Shown: in pieces, positions 10,874-21,805 of the stretch | Layout: each line of letters begins with the position of its first letter | How positions within the stretch are numbered: the first letter of the stretch is position 1 | NCBI GenBank assembly: GCA_003344405.1 | Contig: NOWV01000357.1 | Location: 1 to 38,110, forward strand | DNA from: Trichoplax sp. H2 | Lineage: Eukaryota; Placozoa; Uniplacotomia; Trichoplacea | Direction of reading: 5' to 3' | Length of the DNA stretch: 38,110 bases | Notes under the pieces: generated by a model | What the model saw: only the letters and a program-made list of their open reading frames with translations | What the model was told of the DNA's origin: nothing | Databases searched by the model: none | Translations under genes and position numbers: made by a program

Positions 10874-12271
10874 AAAATTTGACTTGATTTATTTAATTTC
10901 AGTCTTAGTAGCCATAGTCCGGTATACTTACTAATAACTAGTGTTTGAATCTATCTTTCTTTTCGCGGTTATGAGTTATATTTCAAACAAATATTGCATA
11001 ATTATATGTTCTGTAATCTAGAAATACCGTTATAGTAACGTGAGATAAAATAACAATTTAAGATGATAGAGTGCACATTGCTTCTAAAATCTTATGGAAC
11101 CTTAATTGGATTATCGGATTACATCTTGAGAACCATATTGTAGCTAAGAACTTAGATTACTTTTAGAAACCGACTGAGATAATACCATAGACGTGTAAAA
11201 TATTGTAACAGACAGACATATGATTTTCATCGATGTGACTTTATGTAAACATCATCGATAATATCGTCTACAACCTACGCATCGGAAATCTCTTCTATTG
11301 TTAATAACAAGCGTGTCATTGCGTTAATATCTATTTTTTTCCTGACATTGAGCATTACAGTAAATATTTTTTATGATTGCATCGATATCTTAAATAAACA
11401 AATAAAATTATGTTGATTGATTTATTTCACAGATCAAGACTGTGCTAGGTTTTTTCTTGTACGAAAGCAGGATTTTAAGTAAAATTGCAGCATTTATTAT
11501 TTCATTATATTATATTAAAATATGCAATTCCAACGATTTTCAATAATTCACTTTATCATTATCTTACATAAGCACCACTAAAGCATACTATATCATGCGA
11601 ACATTCGTAATTTTTATTAATATTTTATAAATTTATGGAAAGGAAAATTTTAAGAAATTTGGTGCAGTTCTAATATTTCTGCTGTAACAATGCTTCATCT
11701 CATATAACTCCCGTGAACCTGACTTACCCATAATAAGCGTATAGTTGTTGACAACTAGGATATAAAGTTATTGTTCATATAAGATTGTGTTTAGCTTAAA
11801 TATTTCATTACAAATATCAAATTGACGAGATTACAATTTACCTAGATGCTGCATCTAAAATTTAATATCTAGGGAGCTAATTCCGAATAAATGCCTGGAA
11901 ATTATCCTACCTAGTACACTTACTAAAGCCCAAAATTATTCGTGTATTATAAAATAACGTAAGTTGTTTAATGATGCAGCTGTTAGTAGCAGAAAACAAT
12001 GAGATGAATATATAATATCAGAGGTGAATTGGCTATAGAAGTGATGTGTAACGGAAAAGAAATAATAAAATCCCACTTTGACTCTTATTTACTAATCCTG
12101 GTAGGGCTATTGTATCATATTTTCTATATCGTTATCATTTAAATGCTAGTAATAATTTAATTAACCTATTATTCATGAGTGTCACTGATAGACTGGTGTA
12201 TCTTCGAATCGATTGATTACAAGCATAGTAAGTCTGGCGGCGTTGCGTAGTTCATAAGTACCTTGACTATG
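10874..12271. other. Intergenic, end of unit A
   Basis: No gene seen. The stretch to about 12037 matches 19985-21184 in A'. From about 12038 to 12271 the sequence is not shared with A' and forms the junction before the second unit. Confidence 0.55.
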
Positions 12272-12330
12272 CGTATACTAATGAGAGCTGCGATAATATG
12301 AGTTGAGTTAATGTTGTTGTACTTAGTCTA

Positions 12331-15300
12331 TCGATCGAATTACGTTATTACTCGAATGGTGCAGTCGGTAGTGGAAGAGAATGCTGCTAAGGTTATCCTA
12401 TTATATCAAGAATTATTTTAATACTATGATCAAGTGGCCTAATGAGTTCCCAAATACTTATAGATCTGTAATATACTTGAATATAACAATTAAAGAAGAA
12501 TTAATTCTTAATGTAATGGGATGGCCTACAGCGCCGCTTTTGAAACACGTCTAGTACTAAGAAAATGCCATAACAATCTTCGATGTACTTTGTAGGAAGA
12601 AAGACTGGCTAGAAACCTTTGGACGAGTTCAGTAAAGCTCGAATATTGAACTAAAGCTTATTGCTCTTACTATACCGTTATACAAGTACAGTGGAACAAA
12701 GCTAACAATTTACTAGCGGCATATTGCAAATAACAACCAGTACCGCATCATAGTACAAAGCAACAACCATAACTCGACGGTATTAGAAGTGCTATATTTT
12801 ATTTACAAGAGTATGGACGTATACTATATTGATCTCCGAAAAATATATCCAATCGGAACCTACAATGTCTCATTGTACGAGCGTCCGCTAATAGCTACTC
12901 AAATCAATTTTAAATACGATGACGGTATCTACCAAATACTTCAGTTCATAGATAAATAAAAGCTTGCGAGAAGGTAGAACTACAGGAACAAGCTGATCAT
13001 TAGCGTATCGCTACTAGAACCAGTATCCGATGCATTTATTATATGGCAATCATGACTTCATCAGCCAAAATTTCTATAGTCAATATACTGGCTAAGAAGG
13101 AAAAAAGCAATATTCGTAATTCTATCATATTAAATGAATACTATCAGTAAATCGATTTTTTTATCACTATGGACTACTAGAAAGCCATACCGTATTTGCG
13201 ATTGCACAGAAGTTGTCGGCGCCTGAGGATAGTGCTATACGCATTAATTTTCATCATCGTTGTCTACTTGTGACAAATAACTTTATCCCCCAAAAACCAA
13301 CATGTTCAATAAAAATATAAAAGGCAATATCTTGATTAAACATCTATATCTGTAAAAATAACGAATTTAAACGACGAATTTGTAGGTAACTAAAAATTGC
13401 ACTAAGTCTGGGCTCTTACAAATTAGAAATATCATTAGTTTCGTCTATTGACATAAAAGACAAACAGAGTGTTCATTAAATGATGCTTTGCAGGAAAGAT
13501 TGCAAGATTGTTCAAGCTTCTAAATCACCATTGCAGAAATATGTTGTTATGTAGTGTACGGGTTCTTAGCCCTAGGTTCGTAATCCGTTAACTTAAAATT
13601 CTGACTTGTTAAAATTGAGCAAATCCCTAATGAAACACAAATTAGTCACCATCGTATAATTGACTTATAACAGCTAAGTTTATTAACGTCCGTATGACGT
13701 CCGTCAGAGAAAAATTCCAATTTCTTCCCCTCATAATAACAGTCAAAAATGGCTAAGATAAACCGGATAATCGACTTAGCCTCCACGATAACAATTCTAT
13801 ACAACTTATACAAATTATCATCAGTTGCTCCTCTATATAGGAGTCATCAATCACACTAGTACATTGCTTAATAAAATTACTTCATATGGCTATCAGCTAC
13901 GGCCTCATATAGTACATACTTTATTATGACATACAATTCTATACTACATGCTATCTATGTATCGCCTACACAAAACTACTGTAATTAGCTAAAATCACTA
14001 TAATAATATTAATACAGATAGGTATCCTTTAGTAAAGCATCTACAGGAAGTGTAACAAAGTGAAATGCGATTGAAACTGAAGATATAGCATGGAATTTTG
14101 CTGGTATCCTATCATCGATACTGACGACAGTGTTAAAGCAACCAAAAGTTGCAGAATAACAAAAAGTTAGAAATGCTTCCATCAAAAGAAATACTAGAGA
14201 AATAGGTTCAGTATAGACTATAATGACGATAAACCTCTATTTTACTTTTCTAGTATTGTAAGCATATTATTAGTGGTAAGAAGTAATCAGCTCTCGATTT
14301 TTATTGATAATTTGATATACGAATGCAATTTCTTGCATGCAATGCTAGTCAAGAAGCATAGTGCCTACCCTTCTAGCTTAATATAGAAGCAGAATAATGT
14401 TAAAAAATGCAACGTGCAAAAGTAATTATCCTTTATAAGATGCAATACACTTTGAAGGGACTCTATATTGCATTAATAGAGTTGTACCAACTGCAAGCCT
14501 AATGTCATTATGCATCAAAATGAACCAAAATTTTCATATTGATATCCGATTTGTGATTTTACATTTTTACCAAAACGAAACTCAATACTGCCGAGCTTGC
14601 AATTACACTTTTTTGAGAGCAGTAAAGTGAAAGTGAAAATATATTTATTTGTACAGCATTTTGTAAAGCCAAAATAGTAAAGCAAAATAACAATCGATTT
14701 ATATATATGTGATGATATGGTACAAATCCTACAGCTGTTCAGTTTAAATAAAGTAAAGAAAAAATAGTAATAATATGACTTTCAATTTCCCAAAAATAAA
14801 CTTTATATACCAGAGAACGTAGACATTAATCTAAAATATAAAAACGCAAATGATCAAGAATACCTTTAGAATAGTTTGATAGTAGCAATAAAACCGATAT
14901 TGCAGCATCAGGATGAAAATAGATTTTCGGAGAATATCCTAATACGTATATAATAATCACCTTAAATATTTTGCATCGTTCAATTCTAAAGTATGAAATG
15001 GCGATATTGAAATTCGCTTCTTGATAATTGCGAACATTATCAATGGAAAATAATACCACATACTTTATAATGCATCATTTCGGCTTCCTATCTTTAGTAT
15101 ATCATAAACTTTAATTTTTTATCCTGATTTGGATTAAATTCATTTAACCAAGAAGTTTCTTTTAATTCCAATTTTAGTGTATAACCGTTCTCACTTATTA
15201 AGTGATAACTACTAGAAAATTGCTACGCGATATTGATTTATTCTGATTTTGCTGCAATTAGTAATATATCAGTTACGGTACTTTAAATCAACGATTTATT

Positions 15301-16659
15301 ATTAACTTTTAACATGCTGTCGTAAATCATTATTAAATATACTGTACATACGTGTATCATAATTATGATTTTAGGGTATCTGGTAGAATTTTTGTTAAAA
15401 TATGGCTTACTATTTCAAATTCACTGTGAGTTTTCCTTTGATCCATCAAGGTGTTTACTTACGTTATGTCGTTGTATGATGAATAATTTTCTTCAGAGCA
15501 TCATTATCAACATTCAAACTGTACCTACTTTCATACTTTCTTACACAATAACTTAAATAACATTTTTTACTCCCCAATAACTAAATAATATCCCACTTTT
15601 TTTGATTTATAACATAACAAGATACGGTATTCAAATACAATTGTTTAGTATGATGTCCAGGAAATCTATCAACAACTACCATACGAGTACAACAATGGTA
15701 TTTTCCCATACATTTTATCATTATCTCAGTCTTATCCAAGTACAGAATCAGTATCTAGATGCGACTCGGTAGAATACTTAACTTTATATTCCTAATATAA
15801 GAGTTCTTAACTTTGTATTCTTAATATAAGAGTAAAGCCAAGGCGAAATTTTTAATTAAATTAGCTCAATTAATAACATTACTATAGCTAAATAAACAAT
15901 TATTATTTGATTAAATATTGTAATCTAATCCATCAATGAATATTTTTGTGTAAATATTTCTATTAGAAATGACGCAATTCCGAGAATTAGATTTATTAAT
16001 TATTATATATATAAATATATCACGTAGTTAATTTCTAACAAATGAGGCTCATGCTGTATTCATAACTTATTAAAACAATAAATCTTATTATTAGAAGTAA
16101 AACCCTTTCCACAAATATAACAATGCAAGTTAATTAAATCTCTTTAATCTATAAATATCTTTCCATTATAGTTGTTTAGTATTTTTTTATTAGCCCATAT
16201 GTCATCATTTTTAAATACATAGTATAAGATCCACTAATCATTATCAAAATACGCGATTCTTCTATTTTGCTAATGTTAGCTTTTCCTAGATGTAGTATGT
16301 CAGCATAATCTTATCAGCATAACAACTGAAAAGAACATTCGTAAACAAATATCAAATTCTATTTCTATGTTATTAAATGCATATACAAATAGTTAATATC
16401 TCTAAGTTGGAAACATAATCTTCTTTTAGCGGCTAGCTCGCCAGTGTATAATTTTATATCAACGTTATAGATCAATCTTATTTCAAGTCAACTCTGTAAT
16501 CAAATTGAAGTTATAAAGGAATTGGAATCATTATTCAATCGATATTTGAGCAAGCTGTTTGATAGTCAACGTCTTATCTATCAACTAGTAATTCAATTTA
16601 CGAATCCTTATTCAGTTATTCACATCCTTAATACCTAGCCAATTTCCGAATAACATCAG
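12331..16659. other. Intergenic and upstream region of the unit A' receptor
   Basis: No gene supported. Open frames such as 14826-15059 (- strand) and 15365-15556 (+ strand) are not preserved in the paired part of unit A. Similarity to A is continuous but indel-rich. A local 29-bp duplication is listed at 15778-15835. Confidence 0.6.
15778..15835. repeat. Two tandem copies of a 29-bp word
   Basis: TTAACTTTATATTCC starts the first copy at 15778, and the same word with two changes starts the second at 15807; both end in AATATAAGAGT plus two bases. Unit A has only one related copy, so the doubling is specific to A'. Confidence 0.75.
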
Positions 16660-16940
16660 GTAATTATTTTCGTCTATAACTGTACAATGTTTAGTTTCAA
16701 TTCTAGTTTTTGCAATTTAAAATACAATTTACCGACTTTCTGTAGAACTATTCATAACCTTTCGATATTTTTGTTGTCAGCAAAATATCCTTGGTGCTTG
16801 GTGTGAAGAAATTTATTGATTTAATACATAACAGTATTGCGAAATTATTATAAAATATTAAGCATAGTTCTAATTTGCACCTTGAATATATGAATTAAGC
16901 AAACTTGCTCTAACTTCGCTACAATACAAAATCAATCCAG
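16660..16940 (+). other. Candidate 5'-UTR intron of the A' receptor
   Basis: Upstream similarity between A and A' stops exactly at CATCAG followed by GTAATTATTTT in A' and resumes at the start codon. The extra sequence starts with GT (16660) and a possible acceptor, CAATCCAG, ends at 16940, 16 bases before the ATG. In A the corresponding bases run straight into the ATG. This looks like an intron flanked by an AG|GT donor and AG acceptor. Either A lost it or A' gained it; a plain insertion that happens to start with GT remains possible. Confidence 0.4.
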
Positions 16941-16956
16941 CAGCACCGAATCCACA

Positions 16957-18072
16957 ATGCTCTCCTTGGATGATCACTTCGGCAATGTCTCTATAGTGAA
17001 TCAATCTGATATCGATATTATCCATGACAGACGTTCCTCAGAGATATTCAAAATCCTTGGTATTTTCCTCATTTCACTATTTGGCCTTATCAGTAATATG
17101 TTTATCTCATACGCCATCATTAAGAAGAAATTACACAATTCTTCAGTTTATTGTATCATTTTGAATATGTGCATCTCAGATATAATAACATTGATTGCAT
17201 TAATAATTAACGCAGTAATCAATTCAGCAGATTATGAAGAATATTTTAGTATTATACTCCGTGTAATTGTTTGTAAATTATCAAAATATATTACAACAGT
17301 GAGCTATACTGTTTCTACACTTTTCCTAGCTATTTTGGCCGTTGATCGCTATTTCATTATTGTTAGCAATCATGAGCGTCGAAAACTACCAATATTAAAA
17401 GGAAAGCAACAAATTAACATTACTGTTATATGCGTATGGATTTATTCAGCTATGGTCGATGGACCTATAATTCATTTAATGTATATCTCATTCGGTAATC
17501 AATCTAGTTGTGATGTCAAACACTACAGTGATAGTTATAATATCCCTTACTTTCTCAGTATTATAATTGTAAATTATCTTCTTCCGTTAATTGTTATGAT
17601 TATTACCTACAGTAAAATAGTCTTTCATTTAAAAACATCGGTAACCCTTAATCACGAATACTCTAGTAATGATACCTTTCAAGCTAATAGAAAACGTAAA
17701 ATTTCTGTTATTAAAATGATTGCAATTGCCACAACGTTGTATATGTTAACATCTTTTCCATTTGCCGCTATCTTATTGGCATCTGCCTTAAAAAAAATAT
17801 CTTTGGGTCAATTACGCAGATCTGTTTCTCCTGGTATTGCCTCTTTAATAAATATCGGATTTATATTATCTGCAGTTTCCTGCATAGAAAATCCGATCAT
17901 TTATTTAATTTTTAATAGTACACTAAGAAGTGTACTACCTAAAAGTTGCTGCAAATGTTGCAACTATCGCCAATACTGTGCCAATGTTGGTGTTATCCAT
18001 GTCAATCCGTTACCTAACAATTTCTCTTCTAAAGTTCAATCTACTCATAACACAAATTCCACTATTAACTAA
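16957..18072 (+). CDS. Class A (rhodopsin-like) G-protein-coupled receptor, unit A'
   Basis: Receptor of 371 residues, paralogue of the gene at 8292-9401. Sequons lie at N10 and N15; the third N-terminal sequon of its partner is lost. Key residues are N47, D75, C106 and C185, D130-R131-Y132, W161, P210 and Y218, T265-S266-F267-P268 in helix 6 (Trp6.48 replaced by Ser), and N312-P313-I-I-Y316. Cysteines at 331, 332, 334 and 335 follow helix 8. A two-residue insertion in the loop between helices 3 and 4 explains the extra length. Divergence from the partner is greatest at the N-terminus, in helix 2/loop 1 and in loop 2, while loop 3 to helix 6 is unchanged over 129 bases. The ATG has A at -3. 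The C-terminal end (HNTNSTIN) is identical in both pair A proteins. The membrane role is as for its partner; the ligand is unknown. Confidence 0.96.
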   Translation: MLSLDDHFGNVSIVNQSDIDIIHDRRSSEIFKILGIFLISLFGLISNMFISYAIIKKKLHNSSVYCIILNMCISDIITLIALIINAVINSADYEEYFSIILRVIVCKLSKYITTVSYTVSTLFLAILAVDRYFIIVSNHERRKLPILKGKQQINITVICVWIYSAMVDGPIIHLMYISFGNQSSCDVKHYSDSYNIPYFLSIIIVNYLLPLIVMIITYSKIVFHLKTSVTLNHEYSSNDTFQANRKRKISVIKMIAIATTLYMLTSFPFAAILLASALKKISLGQLRRSVSPGIASLINIGFILSAVSCIENPIIYLIFNSTLRSVLPKSCCKCCNYRQYCANVGVIHVNPLPNNFSSKVQSTHNTNSTIN

Positions 18073-19307
18073 CTCTTTCGTCAATATGTTTTTTTCTGTA
18101 AAATTAAATTCAATATCAATTTAATTTATTTTAAACTAAAAATTTATCAACTTCCTTTTATGCCTAGTCGGAGTTTATAATTTATCACTGACAAATGGTG
18201 ACGTGTTTCGATCATTAAATTGTAACGTGTAAAATATTCAAACTTTAAATTTCGCTAATGAAATCACTTTTAAGGATTAAATTTCTCTTTTATACAGTAT
18301 TTATAAACTAAGATTAATAATAACAAGTTCGTATTTAAACGAAATAAATTACACATAAGAATGGGAGAGTCGATTTAACTGAGTTTTAGCTTACCGAAAC
18401 TTTCAAAAGATGAGATTCTTAATGCAAAACTATGGTGTACTGCCTAGTTAGCCTGTTATCCAGCTGATTTAAGCGCAACAAATTTAATACTTTATTGCAT
18501 TATAATTACATATAATCGATCTATTTATCATTCAAGCTTCTACCAATGAAATTGAATCTATTTTCTGTGATTTTATATTTAAATTAGTTAATTATCTTGT
18601 TTTAACGAAGAGAATGATCTCTGCTGCATTTTCTCTTTCTACATAAGCAATAAGTTGATTTGGCAATTGCATTTTGAATATAAATTAATTAATTATTCAA
18701 GCTTTGCTTAATACAGAAACTACTTTGGCTAATAATAGCGATACACAAATATATGAGTACATGTGACATCTACTAATTATGTAAGAAGATAGCAATGGTT
18801 ATCAGAGCTCCAGTATTTCTTACTACCAAGACTTTTAATGACCAAAAGTAAAATGAATTTGCTACTGAGCCATAGCGAAACTTTGCAGTGCTTAAAAATA
18901 GTAGTTAAAGGAATTAAAAATTATAAGAACTATCCATTGTGTCCTTCTAATTTTATCTATTCATAAAATTAACTTGATTAAATTATTAAATCTCATAGTA
19001 CAATATAATTATTTCAGCGTGATGGTAAGTCATAAACTACCTCTGAAATTATAGACTAATTACTTAGATTTCATCTCTGCGATTATGTGCCAAGAAGATT
19101 TAAATAACAAAACTCACGCAGATGTCAAAAGATTATCAATAATTATAGCTATATTATTCCTTAGTACATAAGATGATGTATGCAAAGATTTAAATGTAAA
19201 TTCATGATCAACCAAACTCTTAATAAAACAAGGAGGACTCGTAAAATCGAATAGTAAGAAATTTGATCCGTCCTCATATTCTCAAGGATCTTAACAAAAG
19301 TATCAAC
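18073..19307. other. Intergenic region downstream of the unit A' receptor
   Basis: AT-rich, matching 9402-10660 of unit A with indels. No gene is seen. Confidence 0.6.
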
Positions 19308-19766
19308 TGTTGTAATTTGGTATTATTTATAGTATTTATCGTATACTCTAACTTAGTTCTATTATGAATACGCACGGATATCATCCTGCTGTACAACATA
19401 AGATAGGATAACTGTATTGGTACTTGTTACTATAAGAGAACTATATCCAGTCAGGTAATCTAACTTATCTGTAACCAACCAGTAGCCGAAAGACTACATA
19501 CTTATAAGTGTGCACATCGTGCAATTAGCCATTCGAGGATTCTAGGGTCAAGAGATACTCTCTAAGTAGCGAAGTTCTTAAGATATCTATTGTTAAGAAC
19601 GTTAGTGGCATATAACATCTTACATTGCTAAGAGTAATTCTAATTCTATTTGGATAGAAGTTAATAAACGTAGTTTGTGGCGATTACATAAGTATTACTT
19701 CATCCCTGAGTCTTTACCGGAGTACCACGACGTCAAGTCACATATACATATATTCCTCAAGGGCTA
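19308..19766 (+). mobile_element. 459-bp insertion element, copy 1 (unclassified, non-autonomous)
   Basis: Unit A' carries this block between sequences that are adjacent in unit A (about 10655-10680), so A is the empty site. An inverted copy lies at 24779-25275 in unit B and is in turn absent from B'. Shared words include GAATACGCACGGATATCAT, GAGAACTATATCCAGTCAGG and CTTACATTGCTAAGAGTAAT. No terminal inverted repeats and no coding frame are seen. Flanks may hold a degenerate duplication (TTAACAAAAGTATCAA before, TTTACAATATCAA after), which would fit a retroposed element, but the boundaries are only good to about 10 bases. Confidence 0.7.
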
Positions 19767-19792
19767 TATTTACAATATCAATTAATTATTAA

Positions 19793-19984
19793 ATGCCACA
19801 GCAGCAAAATTATTTATACGGTAATTCTCAAGTACTGTTAAAATTTTATCATATTGGATTAATTCTTCTCATTCTAACCACCTCCTACATTGCTACTCAT
19901 GGTATATGACAGAAGAAATTAAAAGATTTGCTTTATCATATTTTCGTACAATGTAGCATGGCAATCTGCGATAAAGCTACTTGA
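19793..19984 (+). pseudogene. A' copy of the candidate small ORF, broken by a TGA
   Basis: Counterpart of 10688-10873: 63 aligned codons plus stop, begun by ATG and ended by TGA at the same place. An in-frame TGA at 19907-19909 (codon 39) interrupts it. The part after the TGA (KDLLYHIFVQCSMAICDKAT) stays in frame and highly similar. The coding interpretation is tentative, so pseudogene here means the broken partner of a possible gene. Confidence 0.3.
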
Positions 19985-21184
19985 AAAATTTAACTTGAAT
20001 TATTTAATTTCAGTCTCAGTAGCCATACTTCGGTAACACTTCGCGTGTAGTCTACAGTTACTTTACTCTTACTGTTAATTAATGTTTGATTTTATCCTTC
20101 TTTTCGTGGTCATAAGTTATAATTTAAGCGAATGTTACACAATTATATATTATGCAATCTAAAAATATCATTGTAGTAAAGTGAGATAAAATCAGCACTA
20201 CAAGATGATAGAGTGCACAAGTCCTCTAAAATCTTATGGAACCTTAATCGAAATAGCTACCTACATCTTGAGAATCATTTTGTAAATAATAACTCAGATT
20301 ATTTTTAGCAACCGACTAAAATAATTTTATGGCCGTGTTTTGTAGACATGTTAAGTATTGTAATAGCCAGATCTACAATTTTCGATACCGAAAATTTGTA
20401 TAAATATCATAGATAAAAAGCGTCTACACCCTATACATCAGAAATCTTTTCTACTGTTAATAATAAGCGCATCATTGCGTTAACATATAATTTTTCCTGA
20501 CCTTAAGTATTATCGTAACTATTTTATGAGATTGTACCGATATCTCAAGTAAATAAATGAAATGAAGTTGATTCAATTATTTCATAGACGAAAATTATAG
20601 CAGCCTTTTTCTTATTGGAAAAAAATGTAAGTATGATTAAATCGCTAATTATTAGATTATATTAAAATACACAATCACAGCGGTTTTCAGTAATTTATTT
20701 TATGATTATGTTTTATCTTACATAAACACTACTAAAGCATATTGTATCATGCTTATATTCACAAATCTTATTAGTATGTTATAGTTTTATGAGAAAGAAA
20801 ATTTTAAGAAATTTTGACGCAATTCTAATATTTTATGATTTCTATTATAACGATGCTTCGTTTCATATAAGTCCCGTGAATCTGATTGACCCATGATATA
20901 TTCGCTGGCAATCAGGATTTAAAGTTATCTACTATATAATATTGTGTCTAGCTTTGGTACTTCATCATAAATACCAAATTGACACAGATTATAATTTACC
21001 AAGATGCCGATCTGAAATTTAATATCCAGAGTGTTAATTCCTAGAAATTATCTCATCTACTTGCACTTATTAACGCCTAAAGCTATTGGCATGTTATAGT
21101 ATAGCGTGAGTTGTTTAATGACACAGCTGTTAGTAGCTGAAAAGAACGAGATAAATATGTAGTATCATAGGCGAATAAGCTATA
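19985..21184. other. Intergenic, end of unit A'
   Basis: No gene seen; similar to 10874-12037 of unit A. Confidence 0.55.
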
Positions 21185-21424
21185 TAAGCCTTTGGCGCTT
21201 AGAGTAGCACCAGGCTATCCAGCAACTGTAAAGCCATTGGCTGAAGAATGGGTCACGACTACTCGAGGGGAGATGAGAGGGGACACCTGGATGGAGATGC
21301 AAATCTCATACTGAAGCTTAAGAGAATACATGGTTTATATGGAGAACGTCAAGGCTGAAAGGGTAGGGACCATGCCGGAGAAGAAGCGATCAAAACATAT
21401 TTGCCTCGAAATTCGGATCGGACG

Positions 21425-21434
21425 TATATAAAGG
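21425..21434 (+). promoter_or_regulatory. TATA box in the GC-rich core
   Basis: TATATAAAGG fits a strong TATA element. It sits 26-35 bases before the tRNA-like stretch that begins near 21460, the spacing expected for a transcription start. An octamer motif, ATGCAAAT, lies about 125 bases further upstream. Confidence 0.45.
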
Positions 21435-21457
21435 CCTGAAAGTAGGATTAGGTTTAG

Positions 21458-21532
21458 CCTAGCTCAGCTGGGAGGGAGTCGAACTCCGGAGTCGTATCTA
21501 CGAGGATAGTACCATTAAACTAGCTATCGGAC
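21458..21532 (-). ncRNA. tRNA-like sequence with Pol III A and B boxes (not a canonical tRNA)
   Basis: On the - strand an A-box-like TAGCTAGTTTAATGG (21512-21526) is followed 25 bases later by a B-box-like AGTTCGACTCC (21475-21485), ten of eleven matching GGTTCGANTCC. The + strand also has a perfect A-box word, TAGCTCAGCTGG (21460-21471). I tried to fold the - strand as a tRNA: the acceptor ends do not pair, the T stem is mismatched and no normal anticodon arm forms. It is therefore more likely a tRNA-derived or decayed tRNA sequence than a working tRNA gene. Confidence 0.3.
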
Positions 21533-21805
21533 TTAATGCTGTACTTGAAGTATTTTAAATTATTTGTATTGTAATAAACTGATTTTAACCTATACACTCG
21601 TTGACCTTCTCATATTTGTCTGTATTTACAATAAATGGAAGTATTATTTGGAATTAAGTTGTTACACCCAAATACGTATATTGTATTCGAGAAATTTTTG
21701 CCTTCTTAAGTTGTTATCTGCAGTGTTTAGGGTCATTTATGAATTCATTAAAAACAGTAGACAATACTGCATAAACATTAATATTTGAACCAAATACCAT
21801 TCAAT

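Larger units (their letters stand above)
4268..12271. repeat. Duplication unit A (first copy of an 8-9 kb tandem segmental duplication)
   Basis: Colinear similarity to 12272-21184 runs along the whole unit. Examples are the words around 4310-4340 versus 12310-12345, 5460-5600 versus 14040-14180, the receptor genes, 9466-9540 versus 18137-18200, and 10688-10910 versus 19793-20020. Non-coding similarity is clearly lower than in the gene, with many small indels, so the duplication is old. The edges are approximate. The left edge lies inside the end of the 136-bp satellite, which suggests the satellite or its flank was part of the duplicated block. Confidence 0.85.
12272..21184. repeat. Duplication unit A' (second copy)
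   Basis: Colinear with unit A as described there. It begins with a degenerate piece of the 136-bp satellite end (12272-12330) and runs to the word GAATAAGCTATA at 21173-21184, where similarity to 12026-12037 stops. It is longer than A mainly because of an inserted 459-bp element (19308-19766) and a roughly 280-bp segment just upstream of the gene (16660-16940). Confidence 0.85.
21185..21805. mobile_element. Probable insertion with a GC-rich core
   Basis: The first 350 bases are strikingly GC-rich for this window. The block is bounded by GAATAAGCTATA (21173-21184) and GAATGAGCTATA (21806-21817), which match at 11 of 12 positions; unit A has one related word, GAATTGGCTATA, at 12026-12037, as expected for an empty site. 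The core contains an octamer ATGCAAAT (21297-21304), a TATATAAAGG box (21425-21434), tRNA-like boxes (21460-21532) and an AATAAA at about 21573. TATA followed 140-150 bases later by AATAAA resembles a solo LTR, but no TG...CA ends are obvious. A tRNA-related retroposon or a non-coding RNA gene are alternatives. The 74-codon frame at 21564-21788 shows nothing recognisable. Confidence 0.45.

Noticed and set aside
14826-15059. 77-codon - strand frame
   Set aside because: Not maintained in the corresponding region of unit A (about 6240-6480) and has no recognisable domain.
19574-19600. GTTCTTAA/TTAAGAAC hairpin inside the 459-bp element
   Set aside because: The inverted copy at 24779-25275 does not keep the pairing, so it is not a conserved structure.
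21458-21532. Functional tRNA gene
   Set aside because: A and B boxes are present but acceptor, T and anticodon stems do not fold properly.
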